The notes beneath the pieces are model-generated. The model worked only from the letters and a program-made list of their open reading frames with translations. It did not search any database and was not told where the DNA came from. A DNA stretch of 64,000 bases, from the NCBI RefSeq assembly GCF_002797395.1, contig NZ_KZ454943.1:3385966-3449965 (forward strand), in the 5' to 3' direction. Of the stretch, positions 53,606 through 62,045 are shown piece after piece. Positions within the stretch are counted from its first letter, which is position 1. Every line of letters starts with the position of its first letter. The position numbers and the translations under genes were made by a program. Source of the DNA: Bacillus solitudinis. Its GTDB lineage: Bacteria > Bacillota > Bacilli > Bacillales > Bacillaceae_D.

Positions 53606-54466
53606 ATGCCTGGTTGGGTAGAGATTGCGTTACGAAGTTTTTTCGGTGTTATCTTACTTTGTGCGATAGCCAGAGGACTAGTTCGGAAACCTATCGGAGA
53701 GTCTTCTTATTTAGAATTTGGTCTTATCACAGGACTTACAGTCATTATAGCAGCCGGTTCCATCCAACTAGAAATTCCAATTGGGTTTCTGCTTATTTCG
53801 TTAGCTGTATGGGCTATAGTCGCTATACTGTTCGGAGTTCTTAGTGTAAAAAGTATTGGTTTTCGAACGATGATTTTTGGAAAAGGGATTCCGTTAATGA
53901 AGGATGGTAAGATTCTCGAAGACAATATGAAAAAACAGAAGGTAACGAGTGATGAATTATTACGCAAGCTTCGTACGAAAGGTGCCTTTCAATTTGCTGA
54001 TGTTGAGTTCGCTTTACTTGAAGGAAATGGTGAGTTAAATGTCCTATTAAAAAAAGAACAACAACCTGTTTCAGCAAAAACGCTTGGGAAGATCGTTGCC
54101 CCGATCAAAGAGCCTGAAACAGTTATGATGGATGGTGTTGTCTTGGATGAATCCTTAGCTACAAGAGGGTTAAATCGTAATTGGTTAAAAACAGAACTTG
54201 GGAAAATGGATATTGCCCTTGAAAATGTCTACTTAGCTCAAGTTGATGATGATGGACAATTAACTGTCGATTTATTCGATGATCTCATTCAAGTTCCGAA
54301 ACCAACACAGCTTCCGCAATTAGATGCAAGTTTAAAAAAAGTACAAGCTGATTTAGAGCAGTTTGTTCTCGATACGGATAATGAGCAGGCGAAACAACAA
54401 TATATATGGTGTGCAGAGCAAATGAAGCAGGTTAAAGAAACTGTGAAACCGTATTTACAAACGTAA
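53606..54466 (+). CDS. DUF421-DUF1657 fusion protein (YetF/2Duf type)
   Basis: 286 residues in three parts: two or three N-terminal membrane segments (IALRSFFGVILLCAIARGL, GLTVIIAAGSIQLEIPIGF), the DUF421 domain (GIPLMKDGKILEDNMKKQKV to about residue 210), and a C-terminal DUF1657 segment (from about 230: LKKVQADLEQFVLDTDNEQA). In the spoVA2mob literature the fusion called 2Duf is the gene mainly tied to higher wet-heat resistance and slower germination. AGAAAGGAG precedes the ATG. Inference by family and position; no function is shown here. Confidence 0.85.
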   Translation: MPGWVEIALRSFFGVILLCAIARGLVRKPIGESSYLEFGLITGLTVIIAAGSIQLEIPIGFLLISLAVWAIVAILFGVLSVKSIGFRTMIFGKGIPLMKDGKILEDNMKKQKVTSDELLRKLRTKGAFQFADVEFALLEGNGELNVLLKKEQQPVSAKTLGKIVAPIKEPETVMMDGVVLDESLATRGLNRNWLKTELGKMDIALENVYLAQVDDDGQLTVDLFDDLIQVPKPTQLPQLDASLKKVQADLEQFVLDTDNEQAKQQYIWCAEQMKQVKETVKPYLQT

Positions 54467-54475
54467 TAACTGCGG

Positions 54476-55168
54476 TTAATGTTGGACGCGCTCAATCCGC
54501 TCATCTTGACGAGAAAAGGAAAAATATAATTCATCCTTGTTATTAATAGTGCATAGAAAGATATCTTCAAATCGAATAACCCCTTCGTCTTCAATACGAT
54601 TGCGAAGGGTTTCTATATTTAAACCAAGGTCTTTTATCACTTCGTGTTGGATAATCCCCTCGATAATAATCGGATAAGAATCTAAATCCTCAATAGTAGG
54701 TAAGTTCTTTCCAGGTTTATTTAGGACGCTAATATTTCCGTTTGCTTCAATAATTGCAAGTTGGACATCATTGATATCAAAGACATTCTTTTGTCTTAAC
54801 ATTTGAAGAACGTTATCGATGGAATAGCGTATCGATTTTACATTGCCTACTAATAACTTCCCATCTTTCACAACAACTGTCGGTTCAAACGTAATCCATT
54901 TTCCAAAAGGGCGTACTCTAATTACTAATTTAGCAACAATTTTTTGAAAAAAACCAATCGCTACAATGGCAAACCCAGTGTGGACATGGCTAATTGACGG
55001 GTCCGCAATGTCTGCACCAGTAACCGAGGCTAACGTTACAATGATAAGGAAATCAAAGATAGGAACTTGCCCAATCGAGCGTTTTCCCATTACAAGTGTC
55101 ATGACAAGAAGCAATGGGATAATCGTAATAATTCTTCCGAAAATAATAGCTAGCTCTGTAAGTAGCAT
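54476..55168 (-). CDS. DUF421 membrane protein, convergent to the spoVA2-type operon
   Basis: 230 residues; N-terminal membrane segments (LAIIFGRIITIIPLLLVMTL, IFDFLIIVTLASVTGADIAD) and a DUF421 domain with FEPTVVVKDGKLLVGNVKSI and NDVQLAIIEANGNISVLNK. ATG 55168 (MLLTELA) has AAGGAGG five bases upstream; start codons further upstream lack one. It ends ten bases from the stop of the 2Duf-type gene on the other strand, with no evident terminator between them. Confidence 0.84.
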   Translation of the reverse strand: MLLTELAIIFGRIITIIPLLLVMTLVMGKRSIGQVPIFDFLIIVTLASVTGADIADPSISHVHTGFAIVAIGFFQKIVAKLVIRVRPFGKWITFEPTVVVKDGKLLVGNVKSIRYSIDNVLQMLRQKNVFDINDVQLAIIEANGNISVLNKPGKNLPTIEDLDSYPIIIEGIIQHEVIKDLGLNIETLRNRIEDEGVIRFEDIFLCTINNKDELYFSFSRQDERIERVQH

Positions 55169-55223
55169 ACGTTCCTCCTTACTAAATAATGTAAGTATAG
55201 CCAATTTTAAATTGCGATAAACG

Positions 55224-55251
55224 TCATATCTTTCATTGTTCTGCATAGACT
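55224..55251 (+). promoter_or_regulatory. Candidate sigma-E promoter of dacB
   Basis: TCATATC (55224-55230; consensus KMATATT, one mismatch), 13 bases, CATAGACT (55244-55251; one mismatch from CATACAHT). dacB-spmAB is a sigma-E operon in B. subtilis. The start is about 50 bases upstream of the dacB ATG. Confidence 0.55.
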
Positions 55252-55309
55252 TGGCTAATAAAGAGACCAAGCATTATTCAAAGAAAAATCTGACAGGACG
55301 TGGATATGG

Positions 55310-56458
55310 ATGATTAGAAAGTTTACGCTATTTATATTAGTTATCCTTCTTATCACTACTGCTTTGCCCTCGGAGGGAATAGCAGAGCAACGAAACTTCT
55401 CAGTTTCCGCTCAAGCAGCTGTTCTAATTGAAAAAGAGTCTGGAAGAGTCTTGTATGGAAAAAATGAGCACCAACCACTTAGAATCGCAAGCATAACGAA
55501 AATTATGACAGCGATATTAGCGGTTGAATCAGGAAAAGTGGATGAGCTCGTGACGGTATCTAAACGAGCAGCAGGGACAGAAGGATCCTCAATCTATTTG
55601 CGTGAGAATGAAAAAATAAAGCTTGAGGATTTAGTTTATGGCCTAATGCTACGTAGTGGAAATGATTCAGCTGTTGCGATTGCTGAACATGTGGGAGGTA
55701 GTTTAGAAGGCTTTGTTTATATGATGAATGAGAAAGCTGAAGAACTTGGTATGACTAAGACAATGTTTCAAAACCCTCATGGGCTTGATGATCATGAAGA
55801 GCATTATTCCACGGCCTATGATATGGCTTTGCTAACTAAATATGCAATGAATAATGAACACTATAAAGAAATCACATCAACAAAAACACACCGTGTCGAA
55901 GGTGAGCAAATTCGCGTCTGGAAAAATAAAAATCGTTTATTAACGGAGCTTTATAAATACTCGACAGGTGGAAAAACCGGTTATACAAAAAGAGCAAATC
56001 GCACGCTTGTCTCCACCGCTCAAAAGGATGACATGGACTTGATTGTTGTCACATTAAATGCCCCCAGTGATTGGCATGATCATATGAATCTATGTAATTG
56101 GGCATTTAATACATTTGAGGTAGACACGTTAATAAAGGAAGGAACATTTAGGGAAATCAAAGATGCATTTTATAAAGACCGCATCTTTGCACCATATTCT
56201 TTTGAATACCCACTAACGAATGCAGAACGTGAGATGGTAAAAAAAGAAATCTCTTTATACCGACCACCAACAGAAAGAAAGGGACAATTTATCCCACCTC
56301 AACCAGTCGGAAAAGTTAAGTTAACCCTTGCTGATAAAACGATTGCTGAAATTCCATTGTATTACGAAGCGCCTGAAATTGCAGAAAAGAAGTCTTTTTG
56401 GTCGAGATTTCTAGATATCTTTTCTTTAACAATCGGGGTGAAGCCTGTTGATAAATAA
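55310..56458 (+). CDS. dacB: D-alanyl-D-alanine carboxypeptidase DacB (PBP5*)
   Basis: Sporulation-specific carboxypeptidase that trims cortex peptidoglycan in the mother cell. Signal peptide ends near ALPSEGIAEQ; active-site motifs are IASITKIM (SxxK), RSGNDSAVAI (SGN) and TGGKTGYTKRAN (KTG). 382 residues. It is followed by spmA with an 11-base overlap, as in B. subtilis. Confidence 0.94.
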   Translation: MIRKFTLFILVILLITTALPSEGIAEQRNFSVSAQAAVLIEKESGRVLYGKNEHQPLRIASITKIMTAILAVESGKVDELVTVSKRAAGTEGSSIYLRENEKIKLEDLVYGLMLRSGNDSAVAIAEHVGGSLEGFVYMMNEKAEELGMTKTMFQNPHGLDDHEEHYSTAYDMALLTKYAMNNEHYKEITSTKTHRVEGEQIRVWKNKNRLLTELYKYSTGGKTGYTKRANRTLVSTAQKDDMDLIVVTLNAPSDWHDHMNLCNWAFNTFEVDTLIKEGTFREIKDAFYKDRIFAPYSFEYPLTNAEREMVKKEISLYRPPTERKGQFIPPQPVGKVKLTLADKTIAEIPLYYEAPEIAEKKSFWSRFLDIFSLTIGVKPVDK

Positions 56459-57041
56459 AATTTGGGTTAGTATGCTGGTTATTGGTATTATATTTGCAGG
56501 AATTAATGGCAAGATGGAAGAGATAAATGAAGCCGTCTTTGCTGGTGCTAAGGATGCTGTTACCATTTGTTTGGGATTAATTAGCATTCTTGTGTTTTGG
56601 CTAGGATTAATGAGAATTGCTCAAGTAGCAGGTCTATTAGTGGGACTTGCAAAGTTACTTCGGCCGATCGCGAGTCGATTATTTCCGGAGGTGCCTCCGA
56701 GTCATCCTGCCATGGGGTATATTCTTTCTAACATGACAGCAAATATATTTGGTTTAGGAAATGCCGCAACGCCAATGGGTATTAAGGCAATGGAGCAATT
56801 AAAAGTGTTAAATGACGGTAAAGATTCAGCTAGTCGTTCCATGATTACGTTACTTGCTGTAAATACGGCAAGTATTACATTAATCCCAACGACGGTTATC
56901 TCGATTCGAATGAGCTACGATTCAGTATCACCAACGGAAATTGTAGGCACGACCCTTTTAGCAACAACTTGTTCGACGATCGGTGCCATTTTAATCGATC
57001 GGTACTTCTATTACAGACGAGTTCGGAAAGGACATGTCTAA
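56448..57041 (+). CDS. spmA: Spore maturation protein A
   Basis: 197-residue membrane protein of the nucleoside-recognition family needed for full spore core dehydration. Motifs: FAGAKDAVTICLGLISILVF with WLGLMRIAQVAG, and NMTANIFGLGNAATPMGIKA. TTG start inside the dacB end. Confidence 0.93.
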   Translation: MINKIWVSMLVIGIIFAGINGKMEEINEAVFAGAKDAVTICLGLISILVFWLGLMRIAQVAGLLVGLAKLLRPIASRLFPEVPPSHPAMGYILSNMTANIFGLGNAATPMGIKAMEQLKVLNDGKDSASRSMITLLAVNTASITLIPTTVISIRMSYDSVSPTEIVGTTLLATTCSTIGAILIDRYFYYRRVRKGHV

Positions 57042-57575
57042 ATGGGATGGATTACAGCTATTTCAATCTGGCTTATTCCATTGCTCATTGCATTTATTCT
57101 TATGTATGGTACCTATAAACGAGTTCCTACTTATGAAACTTTTGTCGAAGGAGCGAAAGAAGGATTTGGAATGGCTATTTCCATTATCCCTTATTTAGTT
57201 GGAATGCTTGTGGCTATCTCAGTGTTTCGGGCATCAGGTGCGATGGAGTTTTTTATTGAGCTAATAAAACCAGCCTTACAAGCTCTTGGTGTACCGTCTG
57301 AAATTGTTCCTCTTGCATTAATTAGACCAATATCTGGAACAGGCGCTCTCGGGATGACATCGGATTTAATTGCTACCTTTGGGCCAGATTCCTTTATCGG
57401 TCGACTTGCCTCGACAATGCAAGGAAGCACTGACACAACCTTGTATGTACTAACTGTTTATTTTGGTGCAGTAGGCATCAGAAAAATGGGAGATGCATTA
57501 AAGGTTGGTCTTTTAGCAGATTTAGTTGGCATAATTGCTTCAATCGTGATTGTTACGATCGTTTTTGGTATATAA
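57042..57575 (+). CDS. spmB: Spore maturation protein B
   Basis: 177-residue partner of SpmA with five or so membrane segments: VEGAKEGFGMAISIIPYLVG, LIRPISGTGALGMTSDL and the family end VYFGAVGIRKMGDALKVGLL. ATG directly follows the spmA stop, with AAAGGA upstream. Confidence 0.93.
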   Translation: MGWITAISIWLIPLLIAFILMYGTYKRVPTYETFVEGAKEGFGMAISIIPYLVGMLVAISVFRASGAMEFFIELIKPALQALGVPSEIVPLALIRPISGTGALGMTSDLIATFGPDSFIGRLASTMQGSTDTTLYVLTVYFGAVGIRKMGDALKVGLLADLVGIIASIVIVTIVFGI

Positions 57576-57584
57576 TAATGAATG

Positions 57585-57619
57585 GCTTTCTGAAACGTTT
57601 TATTCAGAAAGTCTTTTCT
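57585..57619 (+). terminator. Rho-independent terminator after spmB
   Basis: CTTTCTGAA pairs with TTCAGAAAG around ACGTTTTA, followed by TCTTTTCTT. Confidence 0.78.
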
Positions 57620-57699
57620 TATTTGTGCTATTATAGACAAGTTTCTTAGCTTGTTTATTAGTAAGTGGAAGAGTATGATATTACGTGAGGTGAGCAGAA

Positions 57700-58431
57700 A
57701 TGGAACGGCTACAAAAAGTGATTGCCCAAGCAGGCATAACATCACGTCGTAAAGCAGAAGAATTAATGATTGAAGGAAAAGTTACAGTGAACGGAAAGGT
57801 TGTTCGAGAGCTCGGAGTAAAAGTAACACCAAATAAAGACAAAATTGAAGTGAATGGTGTTCCGATTGATCGCGAAGAACCTGTCTATTACTTGCTGTAC
57901 AAGCCCAGTGGTGTCATCTCTAGTGTTAGTGATGATAAAGGGAGAAAGGTTGTTACTGATTTTGTTCAAGAAATCGAGCAGCGGCTCTTTCCTGTGGGAA
58001 GACTGGATTACGACACTTCAGGACTAATTTTATTAACAAATGATGGAGAATTTGCAAATATACTAATGCATCCAAAATATAAAATCGAAAAAACATATGT
58101 GGCAAAAGTAAAAGGGATTCCATCAAGAGACGAGTTGAAAAAGCTTCAATATGGAATTATGCTCGAAGATGGTAAAACCGCTCCTGCTAAAGTGAAGTTG
58201 ATGTCAATGGATAAGAAAAAGCAAACCTCGATTGTGCGTTTAACGATACATGAGGGGCGCAATCGTCAAGTTCGTCGAATGTTCGATGCAATTGGACATT
58301 CGGTGATAAAGTTAAAGCGTGAGGAATATAGTTTTCTTAATTTACGTGGTTTAAATCCAGGCGATGCCAGGCAGTTAAAACCAATAGAAGTTAAGCATTT
58401 ACGAGAATTAGCTGTCACGAAACCGTCATAA
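57700..58431 (+). CDS. rluB: 23S rRNA pseudouridine synthase B
   Basis: Modifies U2605 of 23S rRNA. Residues 1-60 form an S4 RNA-binding domain (QKVIAQAGITSRRKAEELMI); the catalytic domain has LLYKPSGVISSVSDDKGRK and the active-site Asp in PVGRLDYDTSGLILLTNDGE, then ANILMHPKYKIEKTY. 243 residues. RBS GAGGTGAG. Confidence 0.94.
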   Translation: MERLQKVIAQAGITSRRKAEELMIEGKVTVNGKVVRELGVKVTPNKDKIEVNGVPIDREEPVYYLLYKPSGVISSVSDDKGRKVVTDFVQEIEQRLFPVGRLDYDTSGLILLTNDGEFANILMHPKYKIEKTYVAKVKGIPSRDELKKLQYGIMLEDGKTAPAKVKLMSMDKKKQTSIVRLTIHEGRNRQVRRMFDAIGHSVIKLKREEYSFLNLRGLNPGDARQLKPIEVKHLRELAVTKPS

Positions 58432-58464
58432 AACATAGCTATTTTCCTAAGCTTTCAACGTTAT

Positions 58465-58493
58465 AATGAAGCTGAGATAGTCAGCTTTCATTT
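58465..58493 (+). terminator. Hairpin after rluB
   Basis: AATGAAGCTGA pairs with TCAGCTTTCATT (one bulge) around GATAG. T-tail is short, so termination strength is uncertain. Confidence 0.4.
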
Positions 58494-58519
58494 GAGAAGA
58501 AACAATAAAGTTTTTTGAA

Positions 58520-58620
58520 GTCAAAGAAGGGCAATGGCTCCGCACACTGTGCGTCCTATATTAGTAGGGCGCTTGTCGTGGACTTAAACCATAACAGTGG
58601 CTCCGCACATTGCTTCTTAA
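58520..58620. repeat. Dispersed intergenic element, copy 3
   Basis: GTCAAAGAAGGGCAATGGCTC begins a region like copies 1 and 2 (8855, 15101). Inside it TGGCTCCGCACACTG (58535) and TGGCTCCGCACATTG (58598) form a direct repeat. It fills the gap between rluB and resA. Confidence 0.4.
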
Positions 58621-58647
58621 GAAAAGGCTGTTGTACAGCTTTTCTTA
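58619..58647 (+). terminator. Hairpin directly before the resA ribosome site
   Basis: AAGAAAAGGCTGT pairs with ACAGCTTTTCTT around TGT, an almost perfect stem. The resA ribosome site GGAGGG (58651-58656) begins four bases later. It could be a terminator or a translation/attenuation element. Confidence 0.6.
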
Positions 58648-58664
58648 TTAGGAGGGTGTAAGGC

Positions 58665-59192
58665 ATGAAACAAAAGCGTTTATTTATGAGGACAACAATC
58701 CTTGCTATTATTGCAGTTGCTTTAGGCTACACTTTTTACTCAAACTTTATTGCTGATCATAGTGTAGCTCAAGCTGGAAATGATTCGGTTAACTTTGTAT
58801 TAAAGGATTTAGAAGGGGAGCGAATTGAATTAAATGATTTACAAGGAAAGGGTGTGTTCTTAAACTTTTGGGGAACGTATTGCCCGCCTTGTGAAAAAGA
58901 AATGCCTTATATGGAAAGCTTGTATTCCGAGTATAAGGAAAAGGGTGTCGAAATTGTCGCTGTTAATGTAAACGAACCAGAGTTAACAGTCCAGCGTTTT
59001 GTTGAGCGATATAGCCTCTCATTCCCTGTGGTGATTGATAAGGGAATGAAAGTTAGTGATGCATATGGCATTAGTCCATTGCCCACTACGATTTTAATTG
59101 ATGAGCAAGGAACGATTGTTCATGTTCATAAGGGTGGAATGACGGAACAAATGGTGAAAGACTTTATGGAGAAAATAATACCTGGTTCATAA
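58665..59192 (+). CDS. resA: Thiol-disulfide oxidoreductase ResA
   Basis: Membrane-tethered thioredoxin-fold protein on the outer side of the membrane that reduces apocytochrome c before haem attachment. One N-terminal anchor (TTILAIIAVALGYTFYSNF), then the active site WGTYCPPC (Cys73, Cys76) followed by the conserved Glu79. The classical B. subtilis ResA motif is CEPC; here the second residue is Pro. 175 residues. First gene of the res operon. Confidence 0.92.
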   Translation: MKQKRLFMRTTILAIIAVALGYTFYSNFIADHSVAQAGNDSVNFVLKDLEGERIELNDLQGKGVFLNFWGTYCPPCEKEMPYMESLYSEYKEKGVEIVAVNVNEPELTVQRFVERYSLSFPVVIDKGMKVSDAYGISPLPTTILIDEQGTIVHVHKGGMTEQMVKDFMEKIIPGS

Positions 59193-59207
59193 TTGAGGTG
59201 CTTTAGA

Positions 59208-60836
59208 ATGGATAAGGTAATTTGTGAATGTGGCCATGAAAATCCTTATGGTACAGAAATGTGTGGATCCTGTGGGAAGCCTCTTGCAGAGTCCGATAGT
59301 AAATCAGGTGTTTTAAACATGAAGTATGAAGGGGTAGCTAGACGTTCTCAAACGTATACAACAACGTTCATTGATAAGATATGGATGTTTTTCTCTTCAG
59401 TGAAGGTTGGAATTTGGATTATCGTTCTAACGCTATTGGCTTCATCGCTCGGGACGATTTTCCCTCAGCAAATGTATATTCCCCCATCTGTAAATCCAGC
59501 ACAGCATTATGCTGATGAATATGGCTTTGCTGGTCAACTTTATTATCAATTAGGTTTTCATAATTTGTATGGATCTTGGTGGTACATGCTACTTATCGCG
59601 TCTCTAGGTATCTCGCTCATTATTGCGAGTTTGGATCGAGTGGTACCCCTTTATCGTGCCCTAAAATATCAAAGGGTTACACGTCATCCGAATTTTCTTA
59701 AGCGACAGCGCGTTTTTGGAATGTCAAAGGCAGACGATGTAGATGGAACACTCACTATAGTAAAAACAAAGTTGAAAGAAAAAAATTACCGTGTTTCAGA
59801 GGAAAATGGTCAGGTTGTTGCAGAGAAAGGACGATTCGCAAGATGGGGTCCCTATATTAATCATGTTGGATTAATTATTTTTCTTATTGGCTGTATGTTA
59901 CGGTATTTCCCAGGAATGTATGTCGATTCTCATTTGTGGATTCGCGAAGGAGAAATGAATGTCGTGCCGGGGACAGATTCCCAGTATTACGTGGAGAATG
60001 AGCGTTTTCTTGTAGAGCTTTATGATGAAAATGATGAGCGATTCTCAGATGCTCTTAAGCGAGCAGGTAGCCCTGTTGTGAAAACCTATCAGACAGATGC
60101 CGTACTTTATAAACGTGCGCAAGCAGGAACGGTAGGGGAAGAGACAGATTTACTTGAAATTGACAGACATAAGATCCGTGTTAATGATCCGTTGAAGTTT
60201 GAAGGAATGGCCCTTTATCAAGTTGATTATAAGCTTCATGAGTTAAATGTGATGAGTTTCACTATTGAAAATAAAGAAACTGGTGAGCAATTTGGTAGAC
60301 TAGACATTGATTTATTTGATCCTGAACCTGTGTATGATTTAGGGGAGGGATACCGGATCGAAATTCGTCAATATTTTCAAGACTATTATTTGAACGAAGA
60401 CAATGTTCCGTCAACTCGGTCAAAAATTCCTGATAATCCTGTGTTTATTTTTGAAATGTTTACACCTGACACACCAGAAGGGGAGATAAGCTTTGTTGGA
60501 ATCCGTCAAAATTTAGAACCCTTAGGAGAAAATGATTATAAGATGACATTTCTTGATGTTGAAACGAAACATGTGACAGCATTAACGGTTAGAAAAGACT
60601 TAACCTTACCATTTTTGATTGCCGGTGGTGTAATATTTATGATTGGACTTATCCAAGGTTCCTACTGGGCACACCGTCGAATTTGGATACAGCAAATTAA
60701 TGGTGAAATTTGGATTGCAGGACATACAAATAAAAATTATTTAAGCTTAAAAAAAGAGATTGAGTATTCCATTTCGGATACACAATTGGAGGTTCCTCGT
60801 GATCAAGTGGAGGACGAAGAGAAGAAAGATATTTGA
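59208..60836 (+). CDS. resB: Cytochrome c biogenesis protein ResB
   Basis: System II haem-export/attachment component, 542 residues. The start is ATG 59208 (GAGGTG seven bases upstream), giving a zinc-ribbon-like start CECGHENPYGTEMCGSCGKP with four Cys, then four membrane segments (KVGIWIIVLTLLASSLGTIF, WWYMLLIASLGISLIIASLD, YINHVGLIIFLIGCMLRYF, LPFLIAGGVIFMIGLIQGSY) and a large extracytoplasmic loop. The order resA-resB-resC is conserved. Confidence 0.93.
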   Translation: MDKVICECGHENPYGTEMCGSCGKPLAESDSKSGVLNMKYEGVARRSQTYTTTFIDKIWMFFSSVKVGIWIIVLTLLASSLGTIFPQQMYIPPSVNPAQHYADEYGFAGQLYYQLGFHNLYGSWWYMLLIASLGISLIIASLDRVVPLYRALKYQRVTRHPNFLKRQRVFGMSKADDVDGTLTIVKTKLKEKNYRVSEENGQVVAEKGRFARWGPYINHVGLIIFLIGCMLRYFPGMYVDSHLWIREGEMNVVPGTDSQYYVENERFLVELYDENDERFSDALKRAGSPVVKTYQTDAVLYKRAQAGTVGEETDLLEIDRHKIRVNDPLKFEGMALYQVDYKLHELNVMSFTIENKETGEQFGRLDIDLFDPEPVYDLGEGYRIEIRQYFQDYYLNEDNVPSTRSKIPDNPVFIFEMFTPDTPEGEISFVGIRQNLEPLGENDYKMTFLDVETKHVTALTVRKDLTLPFLIAGGVIFMIGLIQGSYWAHRRIWIQQINGEIWIAGHTNKNYLSLKKEIEYSISDTQLEVPRDQVEDEEKKDI

Positions 60837-60853
60837 TGTTAGGAGGTTAATCA

Positions 60854-62041
60854 ATGGCAGCACTTAGTAGTAATTTATTGTTAGTTGCCTTTTTCCTATA
60901 TCTTGGCGCGACCATTTGCTTTGCGGTATCTGTTACCGGAAAGAAGTGGCGTAACAAAGAAGGGGAAATGAAGGGAAATAGATGGGGTCTTTTTGGCTTT
61001 ATTTTCTCGATTGCTGCATTCTTAAGTGCAATGGGTTATTTCTTTACTCGTTGGAGTGTTTCTGGACATGCTCCAGTCAGTAATATGTTTGAGTATATGA
61101 CCTTTTTAGGGATTGCGATGGGGTTTGGCTTCATAATTATTCATTCGATTTACCGTACTAATGTATTAGGTCTATTTACGATGCCTGTTGTTATGTTAAT
61201 TATTGCATATGCATCGATGTTTCCAAGTGAGGTTGCTCCATTAATTCCTGCCTTACAAAGTTATTGGTTAAAAATCCATGTGACAACAACGGCATTGGGA
61301 CAAGGTATTCTATCAATTGGCTTTGCTGCAGGTCTAATTTACTTGATTAGAACCATTGACTTTACGAAATCGAACAAACAAACAAGAGCTTTAGAGTTCA
61401 TCATGTATTCATTATTAAGTTTAGTTGGATTTATTATTATTGTTTCTACGTTTAGTGCACTAAATTACGAAGCAACATTCAATTATTTTAATGAAAATGC
61501 TGTTGAAGCACAAGTCACATACCATTTACCTGCTATTATTGGGCCTCATGAAGGCGTACTTTTAACGGAAAATGTGATGGCGCCCTTTTTCCAAGCGCCA
61601 GCAATTATTCGTAGTGATGATTTAAATACAGTGGTTTGGTCATTATTAACAGGTCTACTGTTATATTTCCTTCTACGATTGGTTTTACGCAAACGAATTG
61701 GTGCAGCCATTCAACCGATTCTTAAAAACGTCAGTCCACAATCGGTCGATGAAGTTAGCTACCGTGCCATTGCGATTGGTTTTCCTATTTTCACACTTGG
61801 TGGCCTAATTTTTGCGATGATTTGGGCACAAATTGCATGGACTCGCTTTTGGGGTTGGGATCCGAAAGAAGTATGGGCTTTAATTACATTCTTGTTCTAT
61901 GCAGCGTATTTACACTTACGGTTGTCAAAAGGATGGCATAGTGAAAAGTCAGCATGGTTATGCGTCATTGGATTTGCTATTATCATGTTTAATCTCGTAT
62001 TTGTTAATCTTGTCATTGCTGGTCTTCATTCCTATGCATAA
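60854..62041 (+). CDS. resC: Cytochrome c biogenesis protein ResC (CcsA)
   Basis: Membrane partner of ResB, haem-handling protein with about eight segments and 395 residues. The tryptophan-rich WWD-type motif is RFWGWDPKEVWALITFLFYA shortened to FWGWDPKEVWALI; conserved His residues for haem are in LKIHVTTTALGQGI and HLRLSKGWH. AGGAGG precedes the ATG. Confidence 0.93.
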   Translation: MAALSSNLLLVAFFLYLGATICFAVSVTGKKWRNKEGEMKGNRWGLFGFIFSIAAFLSAMGYFFTRWSVSGHAPVSNMFEYMTFLGIAMGFGFIIIHSIYRTNVLGLFTMPVVMLIIAYASMFPSEVAPLIPALQSYWLKIHVTTTALGQGILSIGFAAGLIYLIRTIDFTKSNKQTRALEFIMYSLLSLVGFIIIVSTFSALNYEATFNYFNENAVEAQVTYHLPAIIGPHEGVLLTENVMAPFFQAPAIIRSDDLNTVVWSLLTGLLLYFLLRLVLRKRIGAAIQPILKNVSPQSVDEVSYRAIAIGFPIFTLGGLIFAMIWAQIAWTRFWGWDPKEVWALITFLFYAAYLHLRLSKGWHSEKSAWLCVIGFAIIMFNLVFVNLVIAGLHSYA

Positions 62042-62045
62042 TCAT

